Source: Lachnospiraceae bacterium
GTDB lineage: Bacteria > Bacillota > Clostridia > Lachnospirales > Lachnospiraceae
Direction: 5' to 3'
DNA length: 5,955 nt
Assembly (NCBI GenBank): GCA_024695225.1
Contig: JAILIO010000165.1
Location: 1 to 5,955, forward strand
Under the pieces are notes generated by a model. The model did no database searches, had not been told where the DNA came from, and saw only the letters and a list, made by a program, of their open reading frames with translations. The stretch's first letter is position 1. Each line of letters begins with the position of its first letter. The position numbers were made by a program, and so were the translations under genes. Below are positions 1-5,664 of the stretch, in pieces.

Positions 1-535
1 TCTGGAAGCGGTGTGCTCTGTGCTGTTTGGATGGAGGTTCGCAGCTAACTGGCTGTATATACAGACGGATTCGGAAAAGAAAGGGGCCGCCGAGGCTGTG
101 GCCAACGCCATCGCTTTTGTGACACTCTGTCCGGAGGTGGCTGAACCTCTGACCCAGGCAATTCTTTTCGCATGGTCCTTTATGGAAAGCATCATGGACA
201 TGAAGGTCTTGCTGGGCGGCGGGAAGGTCCCCATATATAAATCCTATGACACATGGATCACATCCATCAAGAATATTGGCGGAAACCTGGGGGAATCAGA
301 GGGCAGCCGGAGCGGGCTTACCTACCGGGAATATGTGGGGATCATGCTTCTTTTAAATGATTTTGACAAGAGCGTCATGAGGACCATGGATATCATGGAG
401 CTGAATGTGAGAACGGCTCCCGGAAATGAAAATTTTAGGATGGACTGGTGCCTTGACAGTTTCAAAGTGCTTGTAAACAGCAGTTGTGGACTGGGCAGGG
501 ATATCGGGATAACACGCAGGTTTGGGTATTATTGA
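1..535 (+). CDS. DUF5702 domain protein of a Tad-type pilus locus, 3' end only
   Basis: The reading frame enters from outside the window (first whole codon at position 2) and stops with TGA at 533-535, leaving 177 C-terminal residues. I recognise the C-terminal part of the DUF5702 family from an FGWRFAANW segment, an alanine-rich NAIAFV/TQAILFAW stretch, a GGGKVP motif, a LTYREYVGIMLLLN segment, a MRTMDIMELNVR segment and a final FRMDWCLDSFKV strand. In Clostridia this family lies in Tad/Flp-like pilus loci next to TadE-like genes. Its members normally begin with a TadE-like hydrophobic N-terminus, which here would lie upstream of the window. The biochemical role is unknown; a minor pilin or an extracytoplasmic pilus assembly factor is an inference. 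The next gene's ATG is 19 nt downstream of the stop, consistent with one operon. A GTG at position 11 is in frame but is internal, not the start. The family assignment rests on remembered motifs, not a search. Confidence 0.8.
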   Translation, partial: LEAVCSVLFGWRFAANWLYIQTDSEKKGAAEAVANAIAFVTLCPEVAEPLTQAILFAWSFMESIMDMKVLLGGGKVPIYKSYDTWITSIKNIGGNLGESEGSRSGLTYREYVGIMLLLNDFDKSVMRTMDIMELNVRTAPGNENFRMDWCLDSFKVLVNSSCGLGRDIGITRRFGYY

Positions 536-543
536 AGAGTTGT

Positions 544-548
544 GGAGG
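544..548 (+). promoter_or_regulatory. Ribosome binding site of the TadE-like gene at 555
   Basis: GGAGG lies 6 nt before ATG 555. It decides the start against the in-frame TTG codons at 522 and 540, which have no such site and would overlap or abut the end of the upstream gene. Confidence 0.75.
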
Positions 549-554
549 CGGCGG

Positions 555-1448
555 ATGGAATCCTTTTGTCTTGAATGGAAATTTACAGACCAATATCGGG
601 ATGAACCTTTAAGAAGATCTCTCCGGGCTGATCAGGGGACCGATGAGGGCGGGGGCAAAAGGATTTTATCCGCGGCTTCCATGACGCTGGAAGCTGCGCT
701 GGTACTTCCCTTATTCCTGTTCTGCATGATAAACATTTTGTTCTTGTTCCAGATGATAGGGGCGCAGTCCCACATGACGGCCGCCGCCCATATGACAGGA
801 AATGACATAGTAAAGAGCGCGTCTCTGAAGAATGTGGTGAATGCCGGGGGAGTGGGCACAGTGTTGTCCGCAGCTTATATTCCATTCGGTATATCCCAGC
901 ATCTTGCAGGCAGTTTAGACGATTCCGGGGCTGTCAAAGGCGGTCTTTCCGGGCTGGACTATACGGATTGCAGGGTGCTGCTGTCCAACGACATTGTAGA
1001 TCTGAGGGTCAGGTGGAAAGCCGTTCCGTATGTGTCCGCTTACGGTCTGGGATATTCCAAAAATATGAGCGTCAGATATTACAGCCGGGGCTTTACCGGA
1101 TTTGACGCAGCAGGTACCGACCGGGACAGTGGATCTGATGAACCTTATGTGTATATTACACCCAACGGCACCGTATATCATCTGTCCCGGGGGTGCCCTT
1201 ATCTCAGTCCTTCGGTCAGATCCGTAGAGGCTTCTGCATTGTCATCTTTAAGAAACGAAAGCGGGGGAAAGTATTACCCCTGCAGTGCATGTGGAGCCTC
1301 ATCCGGAGGATCATCGGTGTATTACATAACGGATTACGGAACAAAATATCACAAGTCTGCGTCCTGCTCTGCTTTGAAGAGGGATGTCAGATGTGTCCCG
1401 CTGTCACAGGCGGGGGGAAGGGGCAGGTGCAGCAAATGCGGTGGATGA
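555..1448 (+). CDS. TadE-like pilus protein with two C-terminal His/Cys modules
   Basis: This 297-residue protein has a polar N-terminus (1-37), then the TadE-type signature SMTLEAALVLPLF (42-54) and one membrane helix (about 45-68). The rest should lie outside the membrane. The C-terminal third holds two related modules. Module 1 (199-247) begins YITPNGTVYH and carries H209, C214, C243 and C246. Module 2 (255-296) begins YITDYGTKYH and carries H266, C271, C280, C292 and C295. Each has the order Tyr-His, Cys, then CxxC, which resembles small Ada-type metal-binding folds; zinc binding is an inference. I recall similar tails on TadE-like proteins of Lachnospiraceae Tad loci. The protein is probably a minor pilin or pseudopilin processed by the peptidase encoded next. 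Its predicted cleavage position has Ala (A41) five residues before the conserved E46, where Gly is usual. The start at 555 was chosen for its Shine-Dalgarno site. The 3' end overlaps the peptidase gene by 13 nt. Confidence 0.82.
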   Translation: MESFCLEWKFTDQYRDEPLRRSLRADQGTDEGGGKRILSAASMTLEAALVLPLFLFCMINILFLFQMIGAQSHMTAAAHMTGNDIVKSASLKNVVNAGGVGTVLSAAYIPFGISQHLAGSLDDSGAVKGGLSGLDYTDCRVLLSNDIVDLRVRWKAVPYVSAYGLGYSKNMSVRYYSRGFTGFDAAGTDRDSGSDEPYVYITPNGTVYHLSRGCPYLSPSVRSVEASALSSLRNESGGKYYPCSACGASSGGSSVYYITDYGTKYHKSASCSALKRDVRCVPLSQAGGRGRCSKCGG

Positions 1449-1849
1449 TTATTGGGATCCTTTCAGTCTGCGCGATCTTTGACATAAAAAGTCTGGCAGT
1501 TCCTTTATGGTCTGTGGTGGTGACATTTTTGCTGTCGGTATCATGCCTGTGCATGGGCGGGGAAGCCACTCTGTCCGGGGCTTTGCTCAGCCTGATCCCG
1601 GGAATGATGCTGCTTCTGTATTCCCTGGCTGCAAAGGGGAGAACAGGCGCGGGGGATGCGCTTATCGTCATGGCTGAAGGACCTGCACTGGGACTATTGC
1701 CGACTTTTATAGCTCTTTGTGTGGCATTTATGCTGGCGGCTGCAGCAGCGGTGATACTCATGCTGTTTTTGAAAAAGGGCAGGAGTTACAGGATACCGTT
1801 TGTGCCGTTTATCACCGCCGGAACCGGGGTGGCGTTATGGCTGATGTGA
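1436..1849 (+). CDS. A24 family prepilin peptidase, minimal TadV/CpaA-like form
   Basis: This 137-residue, strongly hydrophobic protein has the two aspartates of GxGD-type aspartic proteases. D16 lies in FDIKSLAVPLW, the counterpart of the D-x-R-x-x-x-I-P motif, and D74 lies in GAGD (71-74). The C-terminus, RIPFVPFITAGTGVALWLM, also fits the family. Only the protease core is present; the N-terminal methylase part of large PilD-type enzymes is absent, as is normal for Tad-locus peptidases. Its expected job is to remove leader peptides from Flp and TadE-like pilins at the cytoplasmic face of the membrane. The start is uncertain. ATG 1436 gives a normal short N-terminus and has a weak AGGTG 6 nt upstream. 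ATG 1391 (152 residues) has a better GAGGG 7 nt upstream, but that GAGGG lies within codons of a Cys module, so it may be coincidental. The gene overlaps both neighbours by 13 nt, suggesting translational coupling. Confidence 0.82.
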   Translation: MRWMIIGILSVCAIFDIKSLAVPLWSVVVTFLLSVSCLCMGGEATLSGALLSLIPGMMLLLYSLAAKGRTGAGDALIVMAEGPALGLLPTFIALCVAFMLAAAAAVILMLFLKKGRSYRIPFVPFITAGTGVALWLM

Positions 1850-2385
1850 CTTTGAATAAATCTGTATCTGTACCGGGAAGATGTACTGCCTGCAGGGAGA
1901 TAAGTGAAAAGAAAAAAATGATCTCTTTGCCCGGGATATCTGCTTACATGACCCTTGAGGCTTCCCTTATCGTTCCCATTGCCTTTTTCGTATGTATCCT
2001 GATCGTTTATTCAGCTGCGGTCTTATACAACAGATCCATGCTGTTTGCAGACACTTACGATCTGTGTTTCAGGGCTTCGGTGCATATGGGAGAGCCATCA
2101 GAGGCCCAGTCTTATATAGACGAAAATAAGGAAGGACAGTTCAGATTGTATTTTTTCACCAGAGGTATAGAAGAGAGTTCATCCGTTTCCGAAAAAGAGG
2201 TGACCGTGAATACATCTTCCACAATAGTAAAAACCGTGGGAGATTATATTTTCTCTCCCGGAGATATATGGGGTATGAGTTCGAAAGCAGTGTGCCAGAG
2301 GGAAGGACCCACGGAGTTTCTGAGGAAGGCCAGGGCTGTTTCGGAAACCGTAGATACCATCAGGGATTTGGCGGATGATCATTGA
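1837..2385 (+). CDS. Second TadE-like pilus protein, short form
   Basis: This 182-residue protein has a Lys-rich cytoplasmic N-terminus (1-33), the TadE-type signature SAYMTLEASLIVPIAFF (35-51) and one membrane helix (about 42-64). A soluble domain of about 115 residues follows with no family I recognise. It lacks the Cys modules of the upstream TadE-like protein. In comparable clostridial loci the gene between the A24 peptidase and the FHA protein is of this TadE/TadF-like type, so a minor pilin or pseudopilin role is inferred. As in the first TadE-like protein, the position five residues before the conserved Glu (E41) is Ala (A36) rather than Gly. Open frame extends upstream to 1717, but ATG 1837 is the sensible start: it follows a G-rich GGGGTGG at 1826-1832 and overlaps the peptidase gene by only 13 nt. 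ATG 1918 is a possible but less likely internal start. Confidence 0.75.
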   Translation: MADVTLNKSVSVPGRCTACREISEKKKMISLPGISAYMTLEASLIVPIAFFVCILIVYSAAVLYNRSMLFADTYDLCFRASVHMGEPSEAQSYIDENKEGQFRLYFFTRGIEESSSVSEKEVTVNTSSTIVKTVGDYIFSPGDIWGMSSKAVCQREGPTEFLRKARAVSETVDTIRDLADDH

Positions 2386-2425
2386 TTATATTTGGATCAC
2401 GAGAGGGAAAAGGATGTTTGATGCC

Positions 2426-2431
2426 GGAGGG
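2426..2431 (+). promoter_or_regulatory. Ribosome binding site of the FHA protein gene
   Basis: GGAGGG lies 7 nt before ATG 2439. This favours 2439 over ATG 2421 (AGGA at 2411-2414, 6 nt upstream) and over TTG 2382, which would overlap the preceding stop codon. Confidence 0.7.
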
Positions 2432-2438
2432 AATATAC

Positions 2439-4451
2439 ATGAGTGAGATCAGTTTTATAAAGGAGCAGGACAGGAACAGGCTTGTGGTTCCGACAGATGA
2501 AGAGTCCGGTTACTCTCTGCGCATGCTGGAAAAACGCAGGTTTGACGGACTTATGCCGGTGGAGATCAGGTCTCTCAACGGGGAGTCATTCTGCTGTTAT
2601 GACGTGAGCGGAACGGTGCCTCTTCTGAACAGATGCAGGACCTGTAAACCCGGACGGGAAGAGATAGACAGTTTTTTTGACAGATATGTGTCGGCATGTT
2701 CTGAACTGGAGGATTACCTTATGGATCCGTCGGGCATCATGCTGGATCCCGGATATATCTTTTATGATATGGGCACCGGCAGTTACCGGTTCGTCCTTGA
2801 TCCCTCGGGAAATGCAGGCGGTGCAGACACGCTTCTTGCATTTCTCACGGAAAATGTGGACCCGTCGGATGAAGAAGCGGTTTCTGTTGTCTATAAACTG
2901 TGCGAAATGAGTATGGGAGACGAGAATTTTTCTCTTCTGCCCGCACTGGAAAGCATGAACATGATCAACGGCAGTGAGATGGAGTCGATCCTGACAGAAC
3001 CTGCCGCAGGACTGTCCTCCAAGGCAGTATTTGGCATGGGGATTGAGCCTGCCAATCACGAAGAGGAAGAGGAACCTGCAGAGACCGTGCCTGAAGGATA
3101 TGACATCTCAAAGATATATCTGGTATCCGCTGTTATCGGTATAGTGGGACTTATAGGGGCTGCCGCTCTGTACCTGACCTATGAGATGACTATGGAAGAA
3201 TTATGTGTCACGGCAGCCTGCGCCGCAGTCATGCTGGCGGTTACTGTCTACAGCTTAAAGGTTATGGAAAATGAGAAAAAGAGACGCAGGGAGAGATCTG
3301 CAAGATCGGCAACTTCGCAGAATGTGAGTCACAAAAATACCGTTAAAGCCACTGATGACAAGGGAAATTTTGAAGGAGTCATGTCCCCGGCGATGTATCC
3401 GGGTCCGACATCGACCACAACTACGGCCGAGGCCAATGGCACGATCCCGGCTCCAATAACTGCTTCGAAAATGACTCCTGCTCCGGCTTCATCTCAGCCC
3501 CGGATTTTGTCTCAGATCCAGGCTTCAACGCAGACCCGGGCTTCATCTCCGGTCCCCAACGAGGCTGCGGATGCGGGAGAGAAGGCATTCAATGAAGCGT
3601 TCTCTGTGGAACAGGGGGCAGAGACAGGTAAGAAAAAGAGACCCTTTTCTCTTTTCGGAAAGAAGAATAAAGAAAAAGCCGGCACAGAAGAAACCATGTT
3701 CCCGGAGGAAGGTGATCCCCTGTCAGAGGGCACGGATAACCCTGACCCCTTGACTGCATATCCGAACATGACTGAAGAACATACAGATGACAAGAGTGAA
3801 AATATAAATCCCCGGACCGTGAGCCCGCAGGGAGATACCATACCCGGATATACCGTGAACTCACAGAGTGATACCATACCCGGATATACCGTGAACTCAC
3901 AGAGTGATACCATGCCCGGATATACCGTGAACTCACAGAGGAATACCATGCAGGGATATACCATGAGCCCGCAGGGAGATACCATACCAGGATATACCAT
4001 GAATCCACAGGGGGATACTATCCCCGGATATACCATGAACCCACAGGGGGATACCATACCAGGATATACCGTGACCCCACAGGGAGATACTGTGCCTGAC
4101 CCCTACACGAATTACGCCATGGAGGACAGAACGGTTATGTTTACTGACAATAAGGCGCCGGAAGAATTCAGATTGTACAGCCTCAACGGCGGAATGCCTG
4201 CCATCGGACTTGATAAACTCCCCGCCATAGTGGGCAAGATAAGTTCCCTCAGCGATATCTGCCTTCCCGACCCGTCAGTCAGCAGGCTTCACGCCAGATT
4301 TGACAAGGAGGACGGCAGGGTCACGGTGACGGATCTGGATTCCACAAACGGTACATACATAAATGGGAAAAGGCTTAAACCCAATGAAACCTGTACGCTG
4401 AGGTCGGGGGATGAATTGCGAATAGGAGTTCTTAACTACTGTATGCGCTGA
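2439..4451 (+). CDS. DUF6382-type membrane protein with repeat linker and C-terminal FHA domain
   Basis: This is a 670-residue protein. Residues 1-175 match my memory of DUF6382, the cytoplasmic N-terminal domain common in clostridial Tad loci. Two membrane helices follow (about 226-248 and 253-273), then a Lys/Arg stretch (280-288). A long disordered linker runs from 290 to 560; it is Thr/Pro/Ala-rich, has a basic FSLFGKKNKEK patch (403-413), and contains eight 12-residue repeats (463-558). An FHA domain closes the protein (about 577-669), with GK (599-600), SRLHARF (615-621) and DLDSTNGTYING (632-643). The phosphopeptide-binding positions S615, R616 and N637 are kept. FHA domains read phosphothreonine, so the protein probably ties the pilus machinery to Ser/Thr kinase signalling; partner and signal are unknown. 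Both ends should face the cytoplasm. The gene starts 53 nt after the TadE-like gene and is the last of the apparent operon, with no clear terminator behind it. Confidence 0.82.
   Translation: MSEISFIKEQDRNRLVVPTDEESGYSLRMLEKRRFDGLMPVEIRSLNGESFCCYDVSGTVPLLNRCRTCKPGREEIDSFFDRYVSACSELEDYLMDPSGIMLDPGYIFYDMGTGSYRFVLDPSGNAGGADTLLAFLTENVDPSDEEAVSVVYKLCEMSMGDENFSLLPALESMNMINGSEMESILTEPAAGLSSKAVFGMGIEPANHEEEEEPAETVPEGYDISKIYLVSAVIGIVGLIGAAALYLTYEMTMEELCVTAACAAVMLAVTVYSLKVMENEKKRRRERSARSATSQNVSHKNTVKATDDKGNFEGVMSPAMYPGPTSTTTTAEANGTIPAPITASKMTPAPASSQPRILSQIQASTQTRASSPVPNEAADAGEKAFNEAFSVEQGAETGKKKRPFSLFGKKNKEKAGTEETMFPEEGDPLSEGTDNPDPLTAYPNMTEEHTDDKSENINPRTVSPQGDTIPGYTVNSQSDTIPGYTVNSQSDTMPGYTVNSQRNTMQGYTMSPQGDTIPGYTMNPQGDTIPGYTMNPQGDTIPGYTVTPQGDTVPDPYTNYAMEDRTVMFTDNKAPEEFRLYSLNGGMPAIGLDKLPAIVGKISSLSDICLPDPSVSRLHARFDKEDGRVTVTDLDSTNGTYINGKRLKPNETCTLRSGDELRIGVLNYCMR
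3825..4112 (+). repeat. Coding tandem repeat, 36-bp unit, eight copies
   Basis: Contiguous in-frame units start at 3825, 3861, 3897, 3933, 3969, 4005, 4041 and 4077. The consensus peptide is PQGDTIPGYTVN. Units 2-4 begin SQ (SQSD or SQRN), units 4-6 have YTM instead of YTV, and unit 8 is degenerate (PQGDTVPDPYTN). Neighbouring units are nearly identical at the DNA level. The array lies in the linker between the membrane helices and the FHA domain. Multiples of 36 bp keep the frame, so copy number can vary without breaking the gene. Confidence 0.95.
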
Positions 4452-4462
4452 CAGAAACTGTT

Positions 4463-4491
4463 TTGACCTTTTATGTTGTGTATCATATAAT
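4463..4491 (+). promoter_or_regulatory. Vegetative (sigma-70/SigA-type) promoter for the flavodoxin-SCP2 gene
   Basis: The -35 box TTGACC (4463-4468, five of six consensus bases) and the -10 box TATAAT (4486-4491, perfect) are separated by 17 nt, the ideal spacing. Transcription should begin about 7-8 nt after the -10 box, at 4498 or A4499. That places the start at, or one base before, the ATG at 4499. The promoter begins 11 nt after the stop of the FHA gene and separates the pilus operon from the next gene. Confidence 0.8.
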
Positions 4492-4498
4492 AAACGGC

Positions 4499-5491
4499 AT
4501 GAAAATTAATATTTATTACGGCGGCAGGGGGATTGTGGACGATCCGGCTCTGGCTGCCATAAAAAAAATGACAACAGTTTTTGATGACCTGAATGTCCGC
4601 GTATCTGAGTACAGGCTTTACGATATGAAGAGCAAGGTTTCTTCACTTGTCAGCAGCCTCAAGGATGCCGATGGGATCGTACTTGCATTCACGGTTGAAT
4701 GGTGGGGATTTGGATCTTTTCTTCCCCAGTTTTTGGATGCGGTATGGCTGTACGGAAATAAGGACATAATATCCAGGATTTATATGTGCCCTGTGGTCAT
4801 GTCCACTACTTACGGGGAGAGAAAGGCAGCATCAGAACTCAGGGAAGCCTGGGAAATGCTGGGAGGCAGGACCTGTGAAGGTCTTTGCGGTTATGTTGCC
4901 GATACTGCAGAGATAGACAGAAACGCTGATTATACTAAAGCCATAGAGAAGTGTGCCGAAGAGATGTACCGGGCTATCGGACACAGGACGCCCGCACTTC
5001 CCTCCAGCGGTCTCGAAGTCAGCAAGAAGGTTCAGGTGGCCAACTCCGTGAACATCACCCCCAAGGAATCTGAGATACTGTTGCAGTTTGCAGGTGATGA
5101 GAAATACCGTGAGACCAAAAAGATGGATCTCGAAAAGCTGGCAGTGCAGTTTAAAGACAAGATGCAGAAGGACGAGAGCGGAAGCGATACCAAATATCTT
5201 GAGGATCTCAGGCAGCATTTCCGTCCACAACCCTCTATGAAAGCTTCATACACGATCGATGTGGGCAGATCTGAGCCTTTATTTATAAAGATCAACGGGA
5301 GAGACCTTGAGTGCGGGTACGGCGCGATACAGAAACCTGATGTGGAGGTCACGATGGGGCCCGGCATCATGGATTCCATCGTTTCCGGAGTGATGACATT
5401 CCAGGGGGCCTTCATGGGCGGACATATAAAGACTCGCGGAGATTTTAAGCTCATGAGAAGCCTTGATGCGGTGTTCCTGTTCGGGGAATAA
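4499..5491 (+). CDS. Flavodoxin-like NAD(P)H oxidoreductase fused to an SCP2 domain
   Basis: This is a 330-residue soluble protein. Residues 1-165 look like a flavodoxin-fold oxidoreductase. The first strand and phosphate loop are KINIYYGGRG (2-11), a DADGIVLAFTVEWWG segment (57-70) is followed by QFLDAVW (77-83) as in NADPH:quinone reductase-type proteins, and PVVMSTTYGER (98-108) supplies a likely flavin-side loop. A helical linker leads to an SCP2-like domain (about 235-330) with strands KASYTID (248-254), LFIKING (261-267) and a final MTFQGAFMGGHIKTRGDFKLM (299-319). SCP2 folds bind lipids or other hydrophobic ligands. Redox action on a hydrophobic substrate is therefore plausible, but the reaction is unknown. 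I recall this fusion from Lachnospiraceae genomes. ATG 4499 was chosen because the first beta strand starts there. It has no Shine-Dalgarno site, and its promoter ends only 7 nt upstream. The in-frame TTG at 4463 is part of the -35 box and is rejected as start. Confidence 0.82.
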   Translation: MKINIYYGGRGIVDDPALAAIKKMTTVFDDLNVRVSEYRLYDMKSKVSSLVSSLKDADGIVLAFTVEWWGFGSFLPQFLDAVWLYGNKDIISRIYMCPVVMSTTYGERKAASELREAWEMLGGRTCEGLCGYVADTAEIDRNADYTKAIEKCAEEMYRAIGHRTPALPSSGLEVSKKVQVANSVNITPKESEILLQFAGDEKYRETKKMDLEKLAVQFKDKMQKDESGSDTKYLEDLRQHFRPQPSMKASYTIDVGRSEPLFIKINGRDLECGYGAIQKPDVEVTMGPGIMDSIVSGVMTFQGAFMGGHIKTRGDFKLMRSLDAVFLFGE

Positions 5492-5494
5492 CTG

Positions 5495-5626
5495 CCTGTC
5501 TCAGATGGCTTCTGAGTTGACATCGCACAGCATTAAACCGTGCAGGACGAATAAAACCCTGTCGCAAATGCTTTCTGAACTGACTTCGTGCAGGACGAAT
5601 AAAACCCTGTCGCAGGTGCTTTCTGA
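5495..5626. repeat. Intergenic direct repeats, 48-nt period with a degenerate third copy
   Basis: Two copies of a 40-nt sequence at 5539-5578 and 5587-5626 match at 38 of 40 positions and differ only at two adjacent bases. The core is GCAGGACGAATAAAACCCTG. An older partial copy at 5495-5525 matches 5558-5588 at 24 of 31 positions without gaps. It is offset by 63 nt instead of 48, so about 15 nt were gained or lost between copies. Within each core TGC/GCA and GAC/GTC arms can pair imperfectly (or AGG/CCT as an alternative), so a weak hairpin is possible. The array fills most of the 173-nt gap (5492-5664) between the SCP2 and HIT genes. Apart from it I see only the HIT ribosome binding site there; no promoter or terminator is convincing. 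Confidence 0.9.
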
Positions 5627-5652
5627 GATACCGGCATGAATTTATTTAGGAA

Positions 5653-5656
5653 AGGA
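5653..5656 (+). promoter_or_regulatory. Ribosome binding site of the HIT protein gene
   Basis: AGGA within AAAGGATG lies 8 nt before ATG 5665, a normal Shine-Dalgarno site. It fixes the start of a gene whose protein begins with the family's typical N-terminus. Confidence 0.65.
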
Positions 5657-5664
5657 TGTTGTAT

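Noticed and set aside
1193..1435. Long upstream extension of the peptidase frame (81 codons open before ATG 1436).
   Set aside because: It lies inside the Cys-module coding region of the TadE-like gene, encodes a polar Cys/Arg-rich sequence unlike any A24 N-terminus, and would put the first catalytic Asp far from its usual place near the start.
1717..1836. Upstream extension of the second TadE-like frame.
   Set aside because: It overlaps the conserved C-terminus of the peptidase in another frame and adds residues with no TadE character; ATG 1837 gives a normal TadE-like N-terminus.
3512..4057. Long antisense open frame with a regular repeat (181 codons).
   Set aside because: It is the mirror of the 36-bp coding repeat. 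The repetition keeps the opposite frames open, and the frame lacks any independent support.
3825..4112. 36-bp periodic repeat considered as a CRISPR array.
   Set aside because: Units are contiguous with no unique spacers, stay in frame and encode a peptide repeat inside a clear gene.
4451..4464. ACAG-AAA-CTGT followed by a short T-run as a terminator for the FHA gene.
   Set aside because: The stem has only four base pairs and the T-run is four bases and belongs partly to the -35 box; too weak to call.
5500..5516. Hairpin CTCAGA-TGGCT-TCTGAG just after the SCP2 gene as a terminator.
   Set aside because: A six-pair stem is present but no T tract follows, and it coincides with the degenerate copy of the intergenic repeat.
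5517..5522. Perfect TTGACA as the -35 box of a HIT gene promoter.
   Set aside because: No acceptable -10 box lies 16-18 nt downstream; the sequence there is GTGCAG-like. The hexamer arises from the degenerate repeat copy.
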